A model generated the notes under the pieces. That model ran no database searches. It had not been told where the DNA came from and saw only the letters and a program-made list of their open reading frames with translations. A program made the translations under genes and the position numbers. From contig NZ_JALKFZ020000117.1 of NCBI RefSeq assembly GCF_023243075.1, positions 1 to 55,259 on the forward strand: 55,259 nucleotides of DNA. Direction: 5' to 3'. This stretch comes from Frankia sp. AiPa1 (GTDB lineage Bacteria > Actinomycetota > Actinomycetes > Frankiales > Frankiaceae). Positions 1 to 9,166 of the stretch are shown piece after piece. The number at the start of each line of letters is the position of its first letter. Within the stretch, counting starts at the first letter, position 1.

Positions 1-77
1 ACAGCGTCGGCCAGCTGGTTCATGCCGCGCTCCAGGCCGCGCCGAGCCTCCTCGTCGAAGGCAATAATCTTCGGCAT
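1..77 (-). CDS. groEL: Chaperonin GroEL, N-terminal fragment
   Basis: Only the first 25 codons lie in the window; the gene continues past position 1. The peptide begins [20 protein letters not shown], which is the actinobacterial GroEL/Hsp60 N-terminus. The start is the ATG read from 77 to 75, and a GGGAGGA ribosome site lies about ten bases upstream. GroEL forms the ATP-dependent cytosolic folding chamber with GroES. No groES is adjacent here, so this is likely the second, stand-alone groEL that actinomycetes commonly carry. Two CIRCE operators lie 145-205 bases upstream, so HrcA heat-shock control is expected. Confidence 0.93.
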   Translation of the reverse strand, partial: MPKIIAFDEEARRGLERGMNQLADA

Positions 78-221
78 GGTTTCTGGGTCCTCCCAGTGGG
101 ATGGCAGGTTCGATGGCCTGGCCGCAACGACGCCCGCGACGGACGGCTCCCGTCGGCTCCGGCCCGGTGCTGACGAACCACCATGACGGCCTTGCGGACT
201 GGGCAGCCTCGTCGTTCAGCC

Positions 222-248
222 TTGGCACTCCCGGCAAGAGAGTGCCAG
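222..248. promoter_or_regulatory. CIRCE operator 1 (HrcA site) upstream of groEL
   Basis: The inverted repeat is TTGGCACTC, a nine-base spacer, then GAGTGCCAG. It matches the CIRCE consensus TTAGCACTC-N9-GAGTGCTAA except near the outer ends. HrcA bound here represses chaperonin transcription until heat shock. Confidence 0.88.
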
Positions 249-255
249 CTCCTGT

Positions 256-282
256 TTAGCACTCACCCTGTGAGAGTGCAAG
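256..282. promoter_or_regulatory. CIRCE operator 2 (HrcA site) upstream of groEL
   Basis: The left arm TTAGCACTC is a perfect consensus half. After a nine-base spacer the right arm reads GAGTGCAAG. It starts 34 bases from operator 1, about three helical turns, so two HrcA dimers could bind on the same face of the DNA. Confidence 0.88.
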
Positions 283-657
283 CGCGCGCCTGTCCGGCGC
301 GCCCGGCTCCCTGGTCCGCACCTCACCTTTTCAGCTCCCTGTCGCCTGCGCGACACCTCATCCGCTCGGCACCCCAATCCGACCCACCCCACGGCTCTCC
401 CGCCGCCGCGCATGCCGCCGCCCTCGCGCCGCCGATCCACCCCGCAACGCTCGCGCCGCCGCTCTCGTGCCGCCGATCCACCCCGCAACGCTCGCGCCGC
501 CGCAGGCCTGGACCGCCTGGGGCGCTGCACCTGTTACGCGTCTCAGTCGCGCCCGCCGTCGCACTCCGTCACCCACTGCTCGGGTGGGGGGTCTCGGCGG
601 TGGGGAGTCGGAACGGGGCCGGCGTCGCCGACGAACTGGCGAACTGGGCGCGACCGC
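283..657. other. Intergenic region between thrC and the groEL operators
   Basis: I see no supported gene here. Open frames on both strands are Arg/Pro/Ala-rich and look like GC-bias shadows. The stretch contains the 41-bp-period direct repeat annotated separately. Some actinomycetes have a small MoaD-like or cold-shock gene between thrC and groEL; I could not find one. Confidence 0.6.
428..502. repeat. Two-copy direct repeat, period 41 bp
   Basis: A 34-base string beginning GCCGCCGATCCACCCCGCAA occurs identically at 428-461 and 469-502, separated by seven bases. It lies in non-coding DNA between thrC and groEL. It is probably a simple tandem duplication; no function is evident. Confidence 0.85.
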
Positions 658-1935
658 CTAGTCGTCGCCTAGACCGGCGGCCTCGAAGGCGCGCAGGGAC
701 GGCTTGATCGTCGCAGTCGGGCCGCCGGTCTCGACCAGGGGGTCCAGGGTCTTCAGGCCGTCACCGGTGTTGTAGATGACGGTCTCGGCCGCAGGGTCCA
801 GCAGCCCCTCGCGCAGCAGGCGGCGCAGTGTCGCGACGGTGACGCCGCCGGCGGTCTCGCCGAAGACGCCCTCGGTGCGGGCGAGCAGGCGCATGCCATC
901 GAGGATCTCGGCGTCGGTGACGTCCGTGATGGCGCCGCCGGTGCGGCGGGCGACGTCCAGCGCGTACGGGCCGTCGGCGGGGTTACCGATGGACAGGGAC
1001 TTGGCGATCGTCGACGGGCGCACGGGTGCGACGGTGTCGTTGCCGCGGGCGAAGGCAGCTGCCACGGGATTGCAGCCGGCGGCCTGGGCGCCGTAGACGC
1101 GGTACGGGGTCGGTTCGACCAGACCGAGCTTGCCGAGCTCGCCGAACGCCTTGTCCACCTTGGTGAGCAGCGAGCCGGACGCGATCGGCACGACGACCTG
1201 CTGCGGCAGCCGCCAGCCGAGCTGCTCGGCGACCTCGTACCCGAGCGTCTTGGAACCCTCGGCGTAGAACGGGCGGACGTTGACATTGACGAACGCCCAC
1301 TCGTACTCGCCGGCGAGTTCGCTGCACAGCCGGTTGACGTCGTCGTAGGTGCCCTGGATGGCCACCAGCGTGCCGCCGTACACAGCGGTCGAGACGGTCT
1401 TGCCGGCCTCGAGGTCATGCGGGACGAGAACCACCGAACGCAGGCCGGCGCCGGCAGCATGCGCGGCCACGGACTGGGCGAGGTTTCCGGTGGACGCGCA
1501 GGCCACGGTGGTGAAGCCGAGCTCACGGGCGGCGGACAGGGCGATGGAGACAACCCGGTCCTTGAACGAGTGGGTGGGGTTGGCGCTGTCGTCCTTGACG
1601 TAGAGCGTCTTCATCCCAAGCGCGGCGGCCAGGCGCGGCGCGGGGCGCAGCGGCGTCCATCCGGCGCCGAGCGAGACCCGCCGGGCCGGATCGTGCCCGG
1701 CGGGCAGCAGCCCGACATAGCGCCACAGGTTCTGGGGGCCGGCCTCGATCGACTCGCGGGTGACCCGGCGCAGCAGGTCAGGGTCGTAGGCGATCTCCAG
1801 CGGGGCGAAACATTCCACGCACACGTGCGTCGGGGAGAGCGGATAGGTGGCTCCGCAGTGGCGACACGACAGCCCGACGGCGGGATTCGCGCTGCCCGTG
1901 ACGGAGGCGTTGGCGCGCTCGGGCGCAAGAGTCAT
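658..1935 (-). CDS. thrC: Threonine synthase
   Basis: PLP enzyme converting O-phosphohomoserine to threonine and phosphate, 425 residues. The N-terminus carries a CxxC...CxxC zinc-ribbon-like motif (Cys24, 27, 39, 42), as in many class II-type threonine synthases. The PLP lysine sits in the motif HSFKDR, and a glycine-rich phosphate loop and the ending motif YNTGDGLKT are present. I chose the ATG at 1935 rather than the upstream in-frame ATG at 1971. The upstream one lies inside the SAM riboswitch, while 1935 has a GAGGAG ribosome site at 1942-1947. groEL follows downstream on the same strand after about 580 bases. Expression should respond to S-adenosylmethionine through the leader. Confidence 0.95.
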   Translation of the reverse strand: MTLAPERANASVTGSANPAVGLSCRHCGATYPLSPTHVCVECFAPLEIAYDPDLLRRVTRESIEAGPQNLWRYVGLLPAGHDPARRVSLGAGWTPLRPAPRLAAALGMKTLYVKDDSANPTHSFKDRVVSIALSAARELGFTTVACASTGNLAQSVAAHAAGAGLRSVVLVPHDLEAGKTVSTAVYGGTLVAIQGTYDDVNRLCSELAGEYEWAFVNVNVRPFYAEGSKTLGYEVAEQLGWRLPQQVVVPIASGSLLTKVDKAFGELGKLGLVEPTPYRVYGAQAAGCNPVAAAFARGNDTVAPVRPSTIAKSLSIGNPADGPYALDVARRTGGAITDVTDAEILDGMRLLARTEGVFGETAGGVTVATLRRLLREGLLDPAAETVIYNTGDGLKTLDPLVETGGPTATIKPSLRAFEAAGLGDD

Positions 1936-1944
1936 GAAAAGCTC

Positions 1945-2060
1945 CTCATCTTTCCCATGGCAACTTGCCACGGGTCGGAATTAGCACCTGCCGCGCACGC
2001 CTGACGTGCGGGTGGTTGCCGGGGCTTCGCTGGGCCGTTCCCTCTGCCCCTCTGGATGAG
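1945..2060 (-). promoter_or_regulatory. SAM-I riboswitch (S-box) in the thrC leader
   Basis: On the minus strand the leader runs from CTCATC (P1 5' strand, 2060-2055) to GATGAG (P1 3' strand, 1950-1945). Between them are the conserved S-box segments in order: AGAGGGGCAGAGGGA, ACGGCCCAGCGAAGCCCCGG with CAACC, a P3 hairpin, GGTGCTAATTCC, a P4 hairpin closed by GTGGCA/TGCCAT, and GGGAAAGATGAG. The thrC ribosome site GAGGAG (1947-1942) overlaps the last three bases of the P1 3' strand. SAM-stabilised P1 would therefore mask it, which points to translational control. Confidence 0.93.
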
Positions 2061-2082
2061 CCAGATGAAGTTGTCTGTCCGT

Positions 2083-2088
2083 ACTGTA
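2083..2088 (-). promoter_or_regulatory. Possible -10 element for thrC (TACAGT)
   Basis: TACAGT on the minus strand lies 22 bases before the riboswitch, a sensible distance for a transcript starting just upstream of P1. A weak -35-like GTGCAC lies about 18 bases further up. This is a motif guess only. Confidence 0.3.
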
Positions 2089-2294
2089 GACCGCGTGTGG
2101 GAGATCGTGCACCGATGTTTCGCGGCTCACGACGTGGGCGCGGCTGCGGCCTGGAGCCGGTCCGGCCTGGCGCAACGGCCGGAGCGCCGGTCGCCTGGGA
2201 GCGGACATCAGGCACCGGAATCGGGTGCTGGGCACCAGCCGCCCGGCCCGTAGTGCAGCGTGCCACAGAGCGCCGTCCGTCTACCAGGGGGTTC

Positions 2295-3098
2295 ATGACA
2301 GTGAGTGTTCGCGTCGTCTACACCGATCTTGACGGCACGATGGTCGGCCCCAAGGGCTGTTTCTTCCTGGCCGAGGGCGGGGAGGTCACCCTGGAGCCGG
2401 CACGGGTGCTCACCGAGCTGCACACGGCGGGCATCAAACTGGTCCTGGTGAGTGGGCGGACCCGGCCTCAGCTTGTCGAGGCAGCGCAGATCTTCGGCGC
2501 GGACGGGTTCATCGGCGAACTCGGCGCGATCGTCGGCTGGAATCACGGGCGCGAGAGCGAGATCCTGCGCGGCGCGATGCCGCCCGAGTTCGACCGGGTC
2601 CCCCCCGAGCTGCTCGATCGGCTGATCGAACGCCATCCCGGCCAGCTCGAGCTGCACACCCCCTGGCACGCGGGGCGGGAGGTGGACGTCATGCTGCGCG
2701 GGCGGATCGACGTGCCCGAGGTGGACGCCTGGCTTGCCGAGGCGGGGTTCGGCTGGCTGAGCATGCGCGACAACGGGCTGATCTCGCCGGCGCACATGCC
2801 GCGGCTCGGTGCTCCGCCGCACGTCTACCATCTGGTTCCCGCCGGGGTCGGCAAGGGCGACGCGGTGGCCTACGATCTCAAGCGTCGTGGGCTGTCCGCG
2901 GCCGAGGCGATCGCGATCGGCGACTCGGCGAGCGACCTGGAGATGGCCACGTCCGTGGGGCGGATGCACCTGGTCGCGAACGCACTGCGGCATCCACACA
3001 TCACCGGGCTGCTGCCGAGGTACGACAACGTCACCGTCGAGGCCGGACCGGTCGGCGCGGGCTGGGCGAGCGCGGTACGCACCGCCCTGACCTCGTGA
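2295..3098 (+). CDS. HAD-superfamily hydrolase, subfamily IIB (mannosyl-3-phosphoglycerate phosphatase-like)
   Basis: Soluble phosphatase of 267 residues. Motif I reads YTDLDGT with the nucleophile and acid-base aspartates at 11 and 13. Motif II is VSGRT, the lysine region is VGKGDA, and motif IV is IGDSASDLEMA. A cap domain lies in the middle, as in the Cof/MPGP group. Substrate cannot be read from sequence. The neighbouring GT20 synthase and OtsB suggest sugar-phosphate or compatible-solute metabolism, and mannosyl- or glucosyl-3-phosphoglycerate is the family precedent. Its ATG is preceded by a G-rich stretch (CAGGGGGTTC). thrC is transcribed divergently, with the riboswitch leader between them. 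Confidence 0.85.
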   Translation: MTVSVRVVYTDLDGTMVGPKGCFFLAEGGEVTLEPARVLTELHTAGIKLVLVSGRTRPQLVEAAQIFGADGFIGELGAIVGWNHGRESEILRGAMPPEFDRVPPELLDRLIERHPGQLELHTPWHAGREVDVMLRGRIDVPEVDAWLAEAGFGWLSMRDNGLISPAHMPRLGAPPHVYHLVPAGVGKGDAVAYDLKRRGLSAAEAIAIGDSASDLEMATSVGRMHLVANALRHPHITGLLPRYDNVTVEAGPVGAGWASAVRTALTS

Positions 3099-3401
3099 CC
3101 TCCAGGCCTTCAGGCTTCCAGGCCTTCAGAACTCCTGGCACACGACGGCCCCGGGGCTTCGACGCCTGGGCTTCGACGGCCGGAACGTCGTCGCGCACAT
3201 CCGCCAGACGGCCCGGTCGGATGGCGATACCAGGTCGGGCATAGCGGCGGAAGGTTTCCGTGCAACGGCCACCGACCGGACGAGTGGCGGACACCTGCCG
3301 GGCGGGCCATCGTCACCTCGGTGCCGCATTCGCGCGGTCGGCGGGAGGCCGCGGTGCGGAGCTGGCTTTCTGGCCAGCGTCGATGGCCTACTCTCCGCTT
3401 T
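3099..3401. other. Gap between the HAD phosphatase and the GT20 gene
   Basis: No independent gene is supported. An in-frame extension of the GT20 gene begins at ATG 3321, but the extra residues are not family-like. A TACTCT hexamer at 3389-3394 lies seven bases before GTG 3402 and could be the -10 of a leaderless transcript. Confidence 0.4.
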
Positions 3402-4913
3402 GTGCAACGCAGCCCGGAAGCCACGCAGAGCACGCCCGCGAGAACCGATCCCGCCGGGACGGCGCGGGTCCTCGTCGCCTCGAACCGGGGGCCGGTCGCC
3501 TTCGCCAGCGGTCCGGACGGCGAGCTGCAGCTGCGGCGTGGGGCTGGCGGCCTGGTGTCCGGCCTCGCCCAGGCAGCCGCCGACGCGCCACCAGGCGCGG
3601 AACCGATCGTGTGGGTGTGCGCGGCGCTGGGCGAGGCCGACCGGCGAGCGGCGGGCCGGGCACCGGACGGCCGGCTGGACCGCGCCGGATTCGACACCGG
3701 CCGGGCGGCGGTGCGGATTCTCGACGTCGATCCGCCGATTTTCGACCGGGCCTACAACGCGATCGCGAATCGGGTGCTGTGGTTCATCCAACATATGCTC
3801 TACGCGCCGGCGGCACAGCCGGTGTTCGGCGCGGAGTTCCGCCAGGACTGGGCCGGCTACGAGGCGTACAACGCGATGTTCGCCGAGGCCTTGGCCCAGG
3901 AGGCGGCACCCGGCGCCAGCGTGCTTGTCCAGGACTATCACCTGATGCTGGTGCCCGGGCAGCTACGCCGGATGCGTCCCGACCTGCGCATCGCCCATTT
4001 CAGTCACACCCCGTGGGCGCCGCCGGAGTATTTCCGCATCCTGCCCGACGACGTCCGCGAGCAGATCCTGCGTGGGCTGCTCGGCGCGGACCGGCTGGGA
4101 TTCCTCACCGATGACTGGGCCGACGCGTTCGAACAGTGCGTGCGTGCCCTGCCCGGGATCGAGGTCCGGCGACGTCAGGTGCGTGTCGACGGCGGACGCA
4201 CGGTGCGGGTCGGCGTTCACCCGTTGGGGGTGGATGCCGGCGAGCTGCGGGAGCGGGCGGGGCAGGCGGACGTGGCCAGCCGGGCGGCCGAGCTCGCGGC
4301 GCTGGCGCGGGGGCGGCGGCTGATCGTTCGGGTCGACCGGACCGAGCTGTCCAAGAACATCGTGCGGGGCCTGCTGGCCTACCGTGAGCTCCTGCGTACC
4401 CGGCCGCAGTGGCGCGGCAAGGTGATGCATCTGGTCTGTGCCTATCCTTCGCGGCACAACCTGCCCGAGTACCGCGAGTACACCGCCTCGGTGCGACGGC
4501 TCGCCGCCGAGATCGACGACGAGTTCGCCGTGGGCGACTGGTGCCCGCTTCGCCTGGAGGTGACAGACGACTATCCCCGCTCGATCGCGGCACTGTCACT
4601 GGCTGAGGTCCTGGTGGTGAACCCCGTCCGGGACGGGATGAACCTGGTCGCGAAGGAGGGGGCGGTGCTGTCCCGGCAGGACGCGGTGTTGGTGCTGTCC
4701 CGCGAGGCCGGGGCGCACGCCGAGATGGGCCGGTCCGCGCTGGTGGTCAACCCGTTCGACGTGCAGGCGACCGCCGCCGCGATGCACACCGCGCTGGTCA
4801 TGCCGGCATCCGAGCGGCACCGACGGGCGGCGGAGCTCGCTGGCGTGGCCGGCCGGCTGCCCCCGCGCACCTGGTTCACCGACCAGCTCGCCGCCCTGGC
4901 CTCCGGCTCCTGA
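3402..4913 (+). CDS. otsA: Trehalose-6-phosphate synthase, GT20 family
   Basis: Retaining glycosyltransferase joining a nucleotide-activated glucose to glucose-6-phosphate, 503 residues from GTG 3402. Family landmarks are in order: ASNRGPV and GAGGLVSGL near the N-terminus, QDYHLMLVPGQLRRMRPD with FSHTPW in the acceptor region, VDRTELSKN holding the Arg/Lys pair that binds donor phosphates, and PVRDGMNLVAKE near the C-terminus. The RTELSKN variant differs from the RLDYSKG form of enterobacterial OtsA. As I recall, streptomycete relatives with this form use GDP-glucose, so donor choice is open. The convergent otsB ends 48 bases downstream. The start has no ribosome site and may be leaderless. 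Confidence 0.87.
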   Translation: MQRSPEATQSTPARTDPAGTARVLVASNRGPVAFASGPDGELQLRRGAGGLVSGLAQAAADAPPGAEPIVWVCAALGEADRRAAGRAPDGRLDRAGFDTGRAAVRILDVDPPIFDRAYNAIANRVLWFIQHMLYAPAAQPVFGAEFRQDWAGYEAYNAMFAEALAQEAAPGASVLVQDYHLMLVPGQLRRMRPDLRIAHFSHTPWAPPEYFRILPDDVREQILRGLLGADRLGFLTDDWADAFEQCVRALPGIEVRRRQVRVDGGRTVRVGVHPLGVDAGELRERAGQADVASRAAELAALARGRRLIVRVDRTELSKNIVRGLLAYRELLRTRPQWRGKVMHLVCAYPSRHNLPEYREYTASVRRLAAEIDDEFAVGDWCPLRLEVTDDYPRSIAALSLAEVLVVNPVRDGMNLVAKEGAVLSRQDAVLVLSREAGAHAEMGRSALVVNPFDVQATAAAMHTALVMPASERHRRAAELAGVAGRLPPRTWFTDQLAALASGS

Positions 4914-4960
4914 GCACCGCCGTCCGGCTGGCAGGCCGGGCTGGACCCCAGCCGAGGCGG

Positions 4961-5830
4961 TCAGCCGCCCAGGCGCTCGATCAGAACCTCGAGCAGCGAG
5001 ACCATCCCGGCTGGGCCACTGACGACAAGATCCGCTCGTTCCCGCAGGATGCCGGGCACCTCGGGGCTGTCGCTGCACACCGCCAGCCCCGGCACACCGG
5101 ACGACCTCAGTTCGTCGACGGCGTCGAACGCCGGCAGGTCACCGAGATCGTCCCCGGCGACCAGCACCGACCGGGATCCGCGGACGGCAACCAGTTCCCG
5201 CAGCGCACCGCCCTTGTTGTGGCCGGGTGGCCGTAGTTCCAAAACCCGTTTGCCGGGGGCGGCCTCCAGGCCGTGTTCCTGCGCGAGGGTGGTGAGCGCG
5301 GGGGTGAGCGCGGCGAGCGCCGCGTCCGGGGAGGCCGCACGACGCACATGGACGACCAGCGCGTGATGTTTGTCCTCGACGACCGTTCCGGGTGGCGCGT
5401 CCCGCAGCATCCCGGGCAGCGCCGCGCGCACGGCGGCGACGCCGGGCAGCGGGTCGGGGCTGGTGACCTTTCGGGTCTGGGAATCCCAGCGCTGCAGTCC
5501 GTACTGGCCGAGGATGACCAGTTCGCCGAGGTCGGTCAGCTTTTCGACGCCGGTCAGCTCCAGCACCGCGTCCACCGGCCGGCCGGTGATGATGGCGAGG
5601 GTGCCCACCAGCCGGGAGATTCCGAGCAGCGCCTCCACCGCTCCCGGCGCCGGGACGGCGTCGGTGGGCCGAGCGACGATCGGGGACAGGGTGCCGTCGT
5701 AGTCGAGGGCGACCAGGGCGCGCCGGGGCGCGGTCAGTAGCGCGGCGAGACCTGCTCCGCCCGCCGGGGTGCGGGGGGCGGGCGGCGTGTGCGGGTCGGA
5801 GGCGGGCTCGTGGCGGGTGGATTCGGTCAC
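4961..5830 (-). CDS. otsB: Trehalose-phosphate phosphatase
   Basis: HAD phosphatase of 289 residues that removes phosphate from trehalose-6-phosphate. Motif I is ALDYDGTLSPI, motif II is IITGRPVD, the QYGLQRW segment follows, and the lysine and acidic motifs appear as GHNKGGAL and VAGDDLGDLPAFD. I place the start at GTG 5830 because GGGAAGG lies just upstream; an in-frame ATG exists at 5917. It is convergent with the GT20 gene, so the two-step OtsA/OtsB route is complete here although not co-transcribed. The next gene on the same strand, the LytR_C protein, stops 90 bases upstream of this start, so read-through is possible. Confidence 0.92.
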   Translation of the reverse strand: MTESTRHEPASDPHTPPAPRTPAGGAGLAALLTAPRRALVALDYDGTLSPIVARPTDAVPAPGAVEALLGISRLVGTLAIITGRPVDAVLELTGVEKLTDLGELVILGQYGLQRWDSQTRKVTSPDPLPGVAAVRAALPGMLRDAPPGTVVEDKHHALVVHVRRAASPDAALAALTPALTTLAQEHGLEAAPGKRVLELRPPGHNKGGALRELVAVRGSRSVLVAGDDLGDLPAFDAVDELRSSGVPGLAVCSDSPEVPGILRERADLVVSGPAGMVSLLEVLIERLGG

Positions 5831-5919
5831 GGGGCCTTCCCAGGTCGAAGTCGAAATGGTCGAGATCCGGCGGACATGCCCACCGTGGGACATCACAGCG
5901 GGACGATCAGCGATCATTT

Positions 5920-6579
5920 TTACGGTTCGGCGGGGAAGTCGCGCGTGATGACGAGGATCAGGGGGTCGTCCACGACGATGCGGGTCTGTGACCGGGGGAC
6001 GATTTTCTGGATGCCGGGGATGGCGTCCTTGAGCTTCTGGGCGGCCGCCTCCTGGTCGTCGGCGTAGAACACCGTCGGCACCGGGACGTTGTAGGTGGAC
6101 TGGAAGTTGCCGGTCCGGGAGACCTGGAAGCCGGCCTCGGTGAGCTGCTTCGCGGTGGACTCAGCCAAGCCCTTGATGGTCGACTTGTTGAGCACCGTGA
6201 TCGGGGTGGTGACCGCGGCCCCCGGCAGCCCGGAGGGACTCGACGCGGGGCGCTCGGGCGGCGCGGAGGCCGGCAGTGCCGGCGGCGTGGTGGACGGGCT
6301 CGGGCTTGGACTCGAGCTGTGTGTCGGCGTCGCCGGGCGGGTCGCCGACGGCTTCGCGGCGCCGGACGAGCCGAGGTCGGCACCGGAAGGGGTTCGGGTG
6401 GCGGCCGCAACCGGCCTGGTCGGGTCGTTGCCGTCGGGCTTGCCGTTGATGAGATTGACGACCAGGATGCCCACGAGCACCGCGAGGATCGCGATGAGGC
6501 CTGCCCACACCCCGCGCAGCCGCGACGCCCGCCGTTGCGGCGCTCGCTGCCGCCCCGCTGCGCCTGTGCCATGCGTCAT
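5920..6579 (-). CDS. LytR C-terminal domain membrane protein
   Basis: Protein of 219 residues. A basic N-terminus is followed by one membrane helix (about residues 25-46). Then comes a Ser/Thr/Pro-rich linker of about 70 residues, and a C-terminal LytR_C domain beginning near PITVLNKSTIKGLAE and ending in a VVDDPLILVITRDF strand. Such proteins are anchored outside the membrane and occur in actinobacterial cell-envelope contexts; the domain's ligand is not established. It starts seven bases after the DUF3263 gene ends, so the two are probably one transcript. Confidence 0.85.
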   Translation of the reverse strand: MTHGTGAAGRQRAPQRRASRLRGVWAGLIAILAVLVGILVVNLINGKPDGNDPTRPVAAATRTPSGADLGSSGAAKPSATRPATPTHSSSPSPSPSTTPPALPASAPPERPASSPSGLPGAAVTTPITVLNKSTIKGLAESTAKQLTEAGFQVSRTGNFQSTYNVPVPTVFYADDQEAAAQKLKDAIPGIQKIVPRSQTRIVVDDPLILVITRDFPAEP

Positions 6580-6586
6580 GCGCGGC

Positions 6587-7000
6587 CTACTCCTCGTCCC
6601 GGTCGCGTCGACCGACTCGGGCTGCCCGGCGCTGGTCGCGCAACCGGCGAAGCCGACGGACGAGCATCGGATCGGAGATCAGCGCCGCCTCGGTGTCGAT
6701 CAGCTGGTTGAGAATCTGGTAGTACCGCGTGGAGGACAGGCCGAACTCGGCCCGGATCGCTTCCTCCTTGGCACCGGGATGGCGCCACCAGCCCTGCTCG
6801 AAAGCAAGGATGCGCGTGTCCCGCTCGGCCAGCCGCGAGCCCGCGCCCCGCGCATCAGGTGCCTGCGCGGGAGTGGCCTGTGGGTCGGGCGAGGGTCCGG
6901 TTCGCTCGGACCTCTCCGGGGGCAGGGGGGCGGCCTGCACAGCGCGACCTCCTCGAGACGCGGCCGGGATGACTGACACAACCGGGCCTGGATACGCCAC
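6587..7000 (-). CDS. DUF3263 family protein
   Basis: Small actinobacterial protein of 137 residues with a helical, helix-turn-helix-like core. The recognisable part is LAERDTRILAFEQGWWRHPG followed by AKEEAIRAEFGLSSTRYYQ and a basic RRLRRLRDQRRAA tail, all hallmarks of DUF3263. About 57 residues before the core are Pro/Ala-rich and poorly conserved, so the real start may lie downstream of GTG 7000. Function is unknown; the fold suggests nucleic-acid binding. It is paired with the LytR_C gene. Confidence 0.83.
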   Translation of the reverse strand: MAYPGPVVSVIPAASRGGRAVQAAPLPPERSERTGPSPDPQATPAQAPDARGAGSRLAERDTRILAFEQGWWRHPGAKEEAIRAEFGLSSTRYYQILNQLIDTEAALISDPMLVRRLRRLRDQRRAARVGRRDRDEE

Positions 7001-7294
7001 GACCGGTACGGTGCGACGCCCACTATTTCACCCCGTGGGTCCGACATCCCCGCTCGTCCCCCGCGCACACACTCCCCGGCCACACACGTCTCGGCCACGG
7101 AAACATCGCGGTGAAACATGCCATGGCCAAAGACCCCCCGGTCACCCACGCGCCGGCCACATGATTCGCGATCACGCGCCTGCGGCCACCCGTCTGCCGG
7201 CTCCGCTCTGCCGGCTCCGTGGAACCGGCGCGAGCACAGGCGACAGGGACAGACCGGGCGGACGTCACCGTGAGGCGATAACTAGGCTGAGGCG

Positions 7295-7672
7295 GTGAGC
7301 CGCCGTTTCACCCGCCTGCGTGAGGACTTCACCTGTCGTGTGTGCGGGCTGGACGTGCGTGGTGACGGCTACACCAACCACTGCCCCCGCTGCCTGTGCT
7401 CGCGTCACCTCGACCGCAGCCCTGGTGACCGGGCGGAGACCTGCGGCGGGGTGATGCGGCCGGTGGCCGTCGAGTTCCGTGCGCAGGACACGGTGCTCAC
7501 CCACGCCTGCGAACGGTGCGGGACCCGTCGTCGATGCCGCACGTCGCCGGCGGACGACGGGGACGCCCTGCTGGCGGTGGCTGCCGCCGTTGCCGATGCG
7601 GTGACTCGCACCGGCCCCCGTGAGCCCCGTGAGCCCCGTGAGGCTCGCAGGGCGCGTGGCGAGAACGGGTAG
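7295..7672 (+). CDS. RNHCP domain protein
   Basis: Zinc-ribbon-type protein of 125 residues starting at GTG. It has FTCRVCG, then the family signature TNHCPRCL, then SRHLD and a second Cys pair in HACERCGTRRRCR. The signature matches the RNHCP family, whose role is unknown. The C-terminal ~25 residues are a low-complexity PREPREPREARRARG tail. It converges on glutamate dehydrogenase, with a strong hairpin between the two stops. Confidence 0.87.
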   Translation: MSRRFTRLREDFTCRVCGLDVRGDGYTNHCPRCLCSRHLDRSPGDRAETCGGVMRPVAVEFRAQDTVLTHACERCGTRRRCRTSPADDGDALLAVAAAVADAVTRTGPREPREPREARRARGENG

Positions 7673-7680
7673 CCGCACGA

Positions 7681-7733
7681 GTTGCCGGGGGCACGTCCGG
7701 TCGGTGGCCCTGACCGCACGTGCCCCCGGCAAC
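7681..7733. terminator. Bidirectional hairpin between RNHCP and gdhA
   Basis: The left arm GTTGCCGGGGGCACGT (7681-7696) pairs perfectly with ACGTGCCCCCGGCAAC (7718-7733), a 16-bp stem with a 21-base loop. It starts nine bases after the RNHCP stop and ends 24 bases from the gdhA stop. There is no T-tract, which is usual for actinomycete terminators. Confidence 0.82.
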
Positions 7734-7756
7734 CTGGCGACCGGTACCGGCCCGGA

Positions 7757-9013
<1,257 letters not shown>

Positions 9014-9166
9014 AGGCACCTCCACGGCGCGTTTCGAGCCACCCTCCGCCGTCGGACGCGCCGCCCGGTCCGACGGCCACGGCAAGCTCCGTTGCGTGCC
9101 ATGGCAGTGACTCGATATGGCGCAAACAATAGGTGACGGCGAGGGGAGTCCGCCGAGCGCATCGGG

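Noticed and set aside
1936..1971. Upstream thrC start giving MASCHGKDEELF
   Set aside because: These codons lie in P4/P1 of the SAM riboswitch and in the ribosome site; the ATG at 1935 fits the family and the ribosome site.
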